DNA from: an uncultured Marvinbryantia sp.
Lineage (GTDB): Bacteria; Bacillota; Clostridia; Lachnospirales; Lachnospiraceae
NCBI RefSeq assembly: GCF_905201705.1
Contig: NZ_CAJKOX010000003.1
Coordinates: forward strand, 62,001 to 126,000
Length of the DNA: 64,000 bases
Direction of reading: 5' to 3'
A program made the translations under genes and the position numbers. Shown here piece after piece: positions 59,275 through 64,000 of the stretch. The notes below the pieces were generated by a model, which saw nothing but the letters and a program-made list of their open reading frames with translations, did not search any database and was not told where the DNA came from. Numbering within the stretch: position 1 is the first letter of the stretch; each line of letters starts with the position of its first letter.

Positions 59275-60420
59275 TCAATATTCAGTAATAACTGTAATTG
59301 CCTGCGCTTCCTTTCCGTTGTTCTGTGCAACGATTACTTTGTGAACCATGTCATTGTACTCATCCGCATATAACTTTCCCTGGTTTCCTTCAATTGAAAT
59401 ATTGGGAATTGCATCAGCAATAGCCTGCCTGTCAGCGCTCCCTGCTTCTTCAATCGCCGCTGCGAGCATATATACCGCATCATAGTACTCGAAGGAGCTA
59501 TTTTCCGGCTCGTCGCCATTGTAGCGTTCTTTAAACCTGTTCACAAATTCTGCATTATTTTCATCGGTAATAACGAAATCTGTTACCGCATAGGTTCCGT
59601 CACATATACTCTCATCCAGTGCCTCATAATAAGCTATACTCGTAAAAGTAGCTCCTCCGATAACCGGCAGGTCAATGCCAAGCTCGCGGATCTGTCTTGT
59701 AATAATTGCGGCTTCCGCCGGATAGCACCAGATGATGATCGCATCCGCCCCCGAATTCTTAACATTCAGGATCTGGCCGGTCATATCAACATCTCCAGGG
59801 CTATGCGCTTCCGCAGCCGCAAGCTTCATACCCTGTTCTGCAAGATACTCTTCTATAATTCCTTTTGCACCTATACCAAGATCCACGTTATTGTAAAGCA
59901 ATGCTATATTCGTCGCTCCCAGATCTTCCACCAGATATCTGGCTGCAGCAGCGGCATTCAGGCGGTCAGATGAACGTGTTCTGTAAATATAGGGATTATC
60001 TAATTCACTGATGCTCAGCGCCGTACCGCCGACAAATGCCGGCATTGTATAATCCCTCATTGTCTGATCAACTGCAAGCACACTATTGGTCATATGCGGC
60101 CCAAGCATGGCCACAACGTCCTTGTTTTCGCCCATCTTTTTCGCAACAACTAACGACATGTCTGCATCACCCTGGTCATCCTCAACAACAACCTCCAGGT
60201 TCCGTCCAAGAACGCCGCCCGCACTGTTAATCTCGTCAATCGCCATATTAACGCTCTTGACCACACGGTCTCCCTCCAGAGCAAGGCTGCCAGTCAGACC
60301 AATAGACAGACCAAAGACAATGTTGCCATCACCTGCCTCTTCCGCTGCAGCTGCCATGCCCGTGCCCAGGATTCCAATCGCCAGACTTCCCGCCAGTAAC
60401 TTTGCTAATGCTTTCTTCAT
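59275..60420 (-). CDS. Branched-chain-type ABC binding protein, LivJ-like
   Basis: A 381-residue Peripla_BP_6 protein. The signal peptide KKALAKLLAGSLAIGILG ends MAAAAEEA; no lipobox. Family patterns: GLSIGLTGSLALEGDRVV, INSAGGVLGRNLEVVVEDDQ, and YDAVYMLAAAIEEAGS. Start M at 60420 gives GGGAGG at 8 nt; the ATG two codons earlier would be too close. The ligand is probably an amino acid or amino-acid conjugate; the following enzymes suggest something unusual. Confidence 0.92.
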   Translation of the reverse strand: MKKALAKLLAGSLAIGILGTGMAAAAEEAGDGNIVFGLSIGLTGSLALEGDRVVKSVNMAIDEINSAGGVLGRNLEVVVEDDQGDADMSLVVAKKMGENKDVVAMLGPHMTNSVLAVDQTMRDYTMPAFVGGTALSISELDNPYIYRTRSSDRLNAAAAARYLVEDLGATNIALLYNNVDLGIGAKGIIEEYLAEQGMKLAAAEAHSPGDVDMTGQILNVKNSGADAIIIWCYPAEAAIITRQIRELGIDLPVIGGATFTSIAYYEALDESICDGTYAVTDFVITDENNAEFVNRFKERYNGDEPENSSFEYYDAVYMLAAAIEEAGSADRQAIADAIPNISIEGNQGKLYADEYNDMVHKVIVAQNNGKEAQAITVITEY

Positions 60421-60462
60421 TTTCATTTCCTCCCTTTTGGTTATTATTTAATGCGTGTTACT

Positions 60463-61626
60463 TCACACACAATAATCATTTTTTACTGCCGCCCTTTTCA
60501 GCCTTTCCATTGCTTCAATAATCTGAGTTTTCGCGCAGGCAATATTTATACGGATAAATCCTCTTCCGGCTTCCCCAAACAGCTCTCCCTCGTCAAAATA
60601 AACTCCCGCTTCTTTTGTTAAAAATTCATGCAGCTTATCATCCGGGATTTTAAGCTTTTTTATATCAATCCACGCAAGATATGTGCCCTCCAGCGGATAC
60701 ACTGTAACATTTGGGAATTCCTTTTCGGTAAACTCTTTTAATGCACAGTAATTGCTCTTTATTACCCGGCAGAGACTCTCCACATAATCATCCCCATATC
60801 GGTATGCCGTCTCACATGCGATGTAAGAAAACAGATTCTGTGAATACATGCCGCAGGCATCCAGATGATCCAGATATTTTCCCCGCATTTCCTCATTTTT
60901 TATAATTACATTCGCACATTTTAATCCCGCAAGATTAAATGTCTTATTCGGTCCGGTAAGAACAATGCTGTTTTCTGCGCACTCTGGCGCCGCTGCAACA
61001 AACGGCGTATGCTTTCCCTCCAGAATAAAATCGCTGTGTACTTCATCACAGATAACCAGTACGTGGTGTTTCGCACAGATAGCCCCCAGCTTTTTCAGTT
61101 CCTGTTCTGTAAACACTCTTCCCACAGGATTATGAGGATTGCATAGTATAAATGTTTTTATATTATTTTCTGTGATCGTCCTCTCAAAATCCTCATAATC
61201 GATCATATAATGTCCGCCGTGATCAACCAGATCACTGCTGACCACAACCCGTTTATTTTCTTCTATCGCCTCTCTGAAAACATAATACACCGGTTCCTGA
61301 ATCAATATCTTATCACCGGGGCTGGTAAATGTCTGAATAGCCATTTTTGCTGCCGCAACATTTCCAGGAGCCTGTACAATCCATTCCTCATTTATCTGCC
61401 AGCCAAACCGGCGCAGCATCCACCCGCAAACGGTTTTTCTATATTCCTTCCCTTCTATACTATACCCATAGGCTCCATGTCCCGCCCGTTTCTGAAGCGC
61501 CATTATTATTTCGGGAAGTGTTTCAAATTCCATGTCTGCTACCCACATAGGCAGAACACGCTCATCATCCAATCCATCCCACTTCAGGCAGTCTGTGTTT
61601 CTTCGGTCTAAAACATTGATCTCCAT
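60463..61626 (-). CDS. MalY/PatB-type PLP C-S lyase/aminotransferase
   Basis: A 387-residue fold type I PLP enzyme. N-terminal MWVADMEFET is MalY/PatB-typical, NPHNPVGRVF holds the substrate Asn, CDEVHSDF the Asp that pairs with PLP, and Lys228 in GPNKTFNLAG is the Schiff-base lysine. PatB/MalY cleave C-S bonds of cystathionine-like substrates to pyruvate, ammonia and a thiol. ATG 61626 abuts the DapA-family stop. In this operon it may act on the imported conjugate itself. Confidence 0.88.
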   Translation of the reverse strand: MEINVLDRRNTDCLKWDGLDDERVLPMWVADMEFETLPEIIMALQKRAGHGAYGYSIEGKEYRKTVCGWMLRRFGWQINEEWIVQAPGNVAAAKMAIQTFTSPGDKILIQEPVYYVFREAIEENKRVVVSSDLVDHGGHYMIDYEDFERTITENNIKTFILCNPHNPVGRVFTEQELKKLGAICAKHHVLVICDEVHSDFILEGKHTPFVAAAPECAENSIVLTGPNKTFNLAGLKCANVIIKNEEMRGKYLDHLDACGMYSQNLFSYIACETAYRYGDDYVESLCRVIKSNYCALKEFTEKEFPNVTVYPLEGTYLAWIDIKKLKIPDDKLHEFLTKEAGVYFDEGELFGEAGRGFIRINIACAKTQIIEAMERLKRAAVKNDYCV

Positions 61627-62514
61627 TTAAAGAACCCCAATCTCTTTCAGTTTTTTCCTAATATCCTCTTTCTGCTCCAGGGTCGAAGCATTAAATGGTT
61701 TTCTCGGATACGCTCTCATAATGCCTCTCAATTCCAGGAAAGCATATATTGCTAACTGTGTTGAACCAGCCAGATACATGATATCCCGTATCTTGTTAAT
61801 CTCCATCTGTATCTCAAGGCATTTTTCATACTCTCCGTTTTGTGATGTTTCAAACATCTCCATACACAATTCCGGAAAGGCATTCCCAAGTCCCGGAATA
61901 AAAGCTTTCGCTCCATACATACTTGCCGGAAGCCACAACGCTTCTGTACCCAGAGCCAGGTCAAAATCCGTATTCCGGAATGCTCTCATTAAATCTGCAA
62001 ACTCCATAAGGTCGAAGGATGCCGCCTTACACCCTGCCACACCAATTTTCTGCAATTTCTGCATGGTATTAATCGAGACAGAATACCCGCTGAATTTCGG
62101 ATTATTATAAATGTAAAACGGGAAATCTCTCCCGACCGCATCTATAACGTCCTTATAATATGTAACAACATCATCCTCTCCATAATGATAGTAAAAAGGC
62201 GCTACCGCAGAAGCTGCATTTACCCCTGCATCCTTCGCATAGTTTGTGAGTTCTATGGTATCTTTAGTCGTGATGCATCCTGTCTGTGCAACAATCTGCA
62301 GCTCTTTTTTCTCCTCCATTACAATATCAATGACTTTCTTTTTCTCCTCAACCGACATCAGCGGCCCTGATCCATACGATCCGCAGATAAAGACGCCATT
62401 CACCTTCCCATTCAAAAAGCGAACTAACGTTCTGATACCCTCTTCATCCAGATTTCCGTCCTTTTTAAACGGCGTGAGCATTGGCGGAATAACACCATAC
62501 ATTCTGTATTTCAT
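61627..62514 (-). CDS. DapA-family aldolase/lyase of unknown substrate
   Basis: A 295-residue class I aldolase. Schiff-base Lys163 (GCKAAS) and Tyr136 (YIYNNP) are in place. The phosphate/carboxylate loop reads GSYGSGPLMS instead of GTTGE, so it is not a standard dihydrodipicolinate synthase; related members are KDG aldolase, N-acetylneuraminate lyase and hydroxyproline-pathway enzymes. It is the first gene of the operon, with its promoter facing MarR, and has an active-site layout for cleaving or condensing pyruvate. Confidence 0.85.
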   Translation of the reverse strand: MKYRMYGVIPPMLTPFKKDGNLDEEGIRTLVRFLNGKVNGVFICGSYGSGPLMSVEEKKKVIDIVMEEKKELQIVAQTGCITTKDTIELTNYAKDAGVNAASAVAPFYYHYGEDDVVTYYKDVIDAVGRDFPFYIYNNPKFSGYSVSINTMQKLQKIGVAGCKAASFDLMEFADLMRAFRNTDFDLALGTEALWLPASMYGAKAFIPGLGNAFPELCMEMFETSQNGEYEKCLEIQMEINKIRDIMYLAGSTQLAIYAFLELRGIMRAYPRKPFNASTLEQKEDIRKKLKEIGVL

Positions 62515-62547
62515 CCCTCATATCCCTTTCCATCATTTGTTAATGTG

Positions 62548-62560
62548 CTTAATTATTAAG
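62548..62560. promoter_or_regulatory. Candidate MarR operator
   Basis: CTTAATTATTAAG is a perfect 13-bp palindrome centred on one T, just downstream of the -10 of the DapA-first operon. MarR-family sites are typically AT-rich palindromes of this kind. Confidence 0.6.
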
Positions 62561-62568
62561 TTGGTTAT

Positions 62569-62597
62569 ATATTACCATGCATTTATTCTTTTGTCAA
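62569..62597 (-). promoter_or_regulatory. Promoter of the ten-gene Liv operon
   Basis: On the minus strand TTGACA (62592-62597), 17 bp, TAATAT (62569-62574). The rest of the 275-bp gap to the MarR gene is AT-rich with no other clear element. Confidence 0.8.
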
Positions 62598-62789
62598 TAA
62601 GCATCTTGATATTTTAAACAATAAATATTTAAGCTCGTTAAATAAAATTGGTATTTTTTACATTCCATCTTGAAAAATATGAAAAAATAATGCAAAATAA
62701 ACACGAATTATGCAAAACTCCATTTCGGAAACGCACTTATATGTGTTACTATAAAAATAAGAATCATAATAACAAAAGGATGGTATATC

Positions 62790-63263
62790 ATGGATAAAAA
62801 AAGAACTCTATTGATGGAAGAGATATGGGAATCTCAAAATGAAGCATGGGCGTTGATGAACGAATACGATTCTCTGCCTCATCAGTATGGAGACTTTGTT
62901 TTGCACCAGGCCGAAGCAGAGATGATTGATCTAATCGCGCTGCACCCTGATATCACGGTCACAGATCTGTCTCATATTCTTCGCAAAACACCAAGCGCCT
63001 GCTCACAGATTGTAAAAAAACTGAGAACAAAAAAGTGGGTAGATCAGACCCGTGACGAAAATAATAACAGACAATATAAATTAAAACTGACAGATGAGGG
63101 ATACCTTCTTTTTAAAGAACATACCAAATTCGAAAATAATTGTAAGGCAAACACCTTTGATAAATTAAGCATTTTCAATGCAGATGAATTACAAACATTT
63201 CTCAAAATACAACATAAGCTCAACGAAGCATACGCCGAAGATGTAGAAAACAGTAAACAATAA
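62790..63263 (+). CDS. MarR-family transcriptional regulator
   Basis: A 157-residue winged-helix protein. The recognition part reads TVTDLSHILRKTPSACSQ and the wing DQTRDENNNRQYKLKLT, with long helices at both ends for dimerisation. AAAGGAT lies upstream of ATG 62790. It faces the DapA/PatB/Liv/M24/RraA/DGOK operon across a gap containing a palindrome, so it presumably represses it and binds the imported compound or a metabolite. Confidence 0.92.
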   Translation: MDKKRTLLMEEIWESQNEAWALMNEYDSLPHQYGDFVLHQAEAEMIDLIALHPDITVTDLSHILRKTPSACSQIVKKLRTKKWVDQTRDENNNRQYKLKLTDEGYLLFKEHTKFENNCKANTFDKLSIFNADELQTFLKIQHKLNEAYAEDVENSKQ

Positions 63264-63298
63264 TTCTGCATTTGGCAAATGAACCCTTCTGTACATAG

Positions 63299-63347
63299 CA
63301 GGAAAGCAGATCAGCTACGCTTAGAACAAAGCCTGATCGCTTTCCTG
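63299..63347 (+). terminator. Terminator after marR
   Basis: CAGGAAAGC (63299-63307) pairs with 63339-63347, with an inner GATCAG/CTGATC stem. T-rich TTATTAAGTTTTT follows. The remaining AT-rich stretch up to 63496 holds no gene or clear motif that I can see. Confidence 0.7.
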
Positions 63348-63496
63348 TTATTAAGTTTTTCCGTTTAACTTCGTTCTGCTCTGTTTTTAAATATTTTTTG
63401 TATTTTGTGAATTCTTTATTATTTTCTGATAATTTTGCACTTTTTCAGTTCATATCTGCTTAATAGAAAAATATTTAATTTTTTTCAATTTTCCTG

Positions 63497-63525
63497 TTGA
63501 CAAACCTTTATTTATCTGTTATTAT
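63497..63525 (+). promoter_or_regulatory. Strong promoter before the hairpin array
   Basis: TTGACA (63497-63502), 17 bp, TATTAT (63520-63525), overlapping TATAAT three bases later. It points into the purine-rich array and nothing else within the window. Confidence 0.7.
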
Positions 63526-63559
63526 AATCTCAACAAAAACAAATATAAATACTACAGAA

Positions 63560-64000
63560 AAGGAGGACGGACCACCGAAGAATTAAAGTAACACCCTCAA
63601 AAAGGAAATCGACCTTTTTAAAAAACGAAGCAGAGAAGGAAACAAACCTTTTAAAAAAATAAAAGACAAAGGATGAACACCTTTTAAAAAAAGAAAATTA
63701 AAGAAGGAAATCCTTTCAAAAAGAAAAAGAGATTTCAGAAGAACAAAACCAGAAAGTTTTTCAGAATGAAATCAAATCCTAAAAGGATCGGTTATCAAAA
63801 AGAATAAGCAGATTTTAAATCGGCTGGTAGTTTTTCAAAAAAAGGAATTGAATTTTCAATAAGAAGGATGAATTCTTTAAAAAAGGAACAAAACCTTTTA
63901 AAAAAATAACATATAAAAAGATTTTATCTGAAGTACGATAATCCTAAAAAGATAAGCATTTTTGAAAAGACAAGCGATTTTGGGAAGGGCAAATGATCTT
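63560..64000 (+). repeat. Purine-rich degenerate hairpin array running off the right edge
   Basis: About ten short units, each with AAGG...CCTT-like arms and an A-rich linker, for example AAAAAGG/CCTTTTT near 63599-63618, AAGG/CCTT near 63637-63651, AAAGG/CCTTT near 63668-63684, AAGGA/TCCTT near 63704-63715, and AAGG/CCTT near 63884-63898. Spacing between the early CCTTTT motifs is about 32-35 nt, later more irregular. An AGGAGG at 63561-63566 is not followed by a start codon and all frames are short. It is probably the leader of a gene beyond the window or a noncoding RNA; I do not recognise it. Confidence 0.5.

Noticed and set aside
61627..62514. Dihydrodipicolinate synthase for lysine biosynthesis
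   Set aside because: The GTTGE loop is not conserved and the gene leads a catabolic Liv operon under MarR.
63560..64000. CRISPR array
   Set aside because: Units are short, divergent in both arms and spacing, with no constant repeat or unique spacers of uniform length.
1..64000. tRNA, rRNA or known riboswitch genes
   Set aside because: I saw no cloverleaf with a CCA-type end, no rRNA core sequence and no familiar riboswitch core on either strand by eye; a covariance-model scan would be needed to exclude short ones.

Overview
This window looks like a chromosome segment from a gut-type, low-to-mid GC Firmicute, most likely a Lachnospiraceae relative. The reasons are Firmicute-style ribosome binding sites (AGGAGG) and promoters (TTGACA, 17 bp, TATAAT), many LacI-family local regulators, LplB/LplC-type sugar transporters, intracellular glycosidases, and a complete hexuronate pathway. 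I saw no rRNA, tRNA or CRISPR array. The dominant theme is scavenging of plant and host glycosides, phenolics and uronic acids through a chain of separately regulated catabolic units.

Layout. (1) 1-4576: part of a ribose-type ABC importer, facing a divergent LacI-ribokinase fusion. (2) 4727-6633: an overlapping HNH nuclease/AAA ATPase pair resembling the Septu (PtuAB) defence system. (3) 6735-6868: a 134-bp inverted-repeat element with 8-bp flanking duplications, sitting inside the terminator of the next operon. (4) 6922-15508: a tannin/gallate-type operon (esterase, tannase-like hydrolase, GH3, UbiD-type LpdC, UbiX-type LpdB, beta-phosphoglucomutase) facing a LysR regulator that carries two DNA-binding domains. 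(5) 15531-24674: GH32 and GH116 glycosidases with a sugar ABC importer, a LacI regulator, and a displaced lpdD-like gene next to a small zincin. (6) 24804-26201: MATE exporter. (7) 26313-37315: LplBC-type importer with GH30, permuted GH3 and a GH2 beta-glucuronidase, under a divergent LacI. (8) 37600-43223 and 49373-51519: hexuronate catabolism (KDG kinase, fructuronate reductase, uronate isomerase, mannonate dehydratase, KdgF) under a LacI and a GntR regulator. (9) 43329-48466: SDR, FGGY kinase and GPH symporter under a ROK regulator, followed by a MerR regulator. (10) 51792-52727: a cation antiporter. (11) 52851-63263: a ten-gene Liv-type operon with a DapA-family lyase, PLP C-S lyase, M24 hydrolase, RraA-like aldolase and 2-keto-3-deoxy sugar-acid kinase under a MarR regulator; its substrate is unknown. 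(12) 63497-64000: a strong promoter followed by a purine-rich array of small hairpins with no convincing gene.

How it works together. Glucuronides cleaved by the GH2 enzyme give glucuronate, which UxaC, UxuB, UxuA and KdgK convert to KDPG; KDPG aldolase is not in the window. KdgF extends this to unsaturated uronates. Galloyl or related phenolic esters would be hydrolysed by the esterase/tannase pair and decarboxylated by LpdC with prenylated FMN made by LpdB and possibly handled by LpdD.

The most novel material is the ten-gene Liv operon, the terminal hairpin array, the mobile element inside a terminator, the tandem-domain LysR and the LacI-kinase fusion with an altered kinase motif. Functions come from recognising motifs by eye; nothing was searched against a database.
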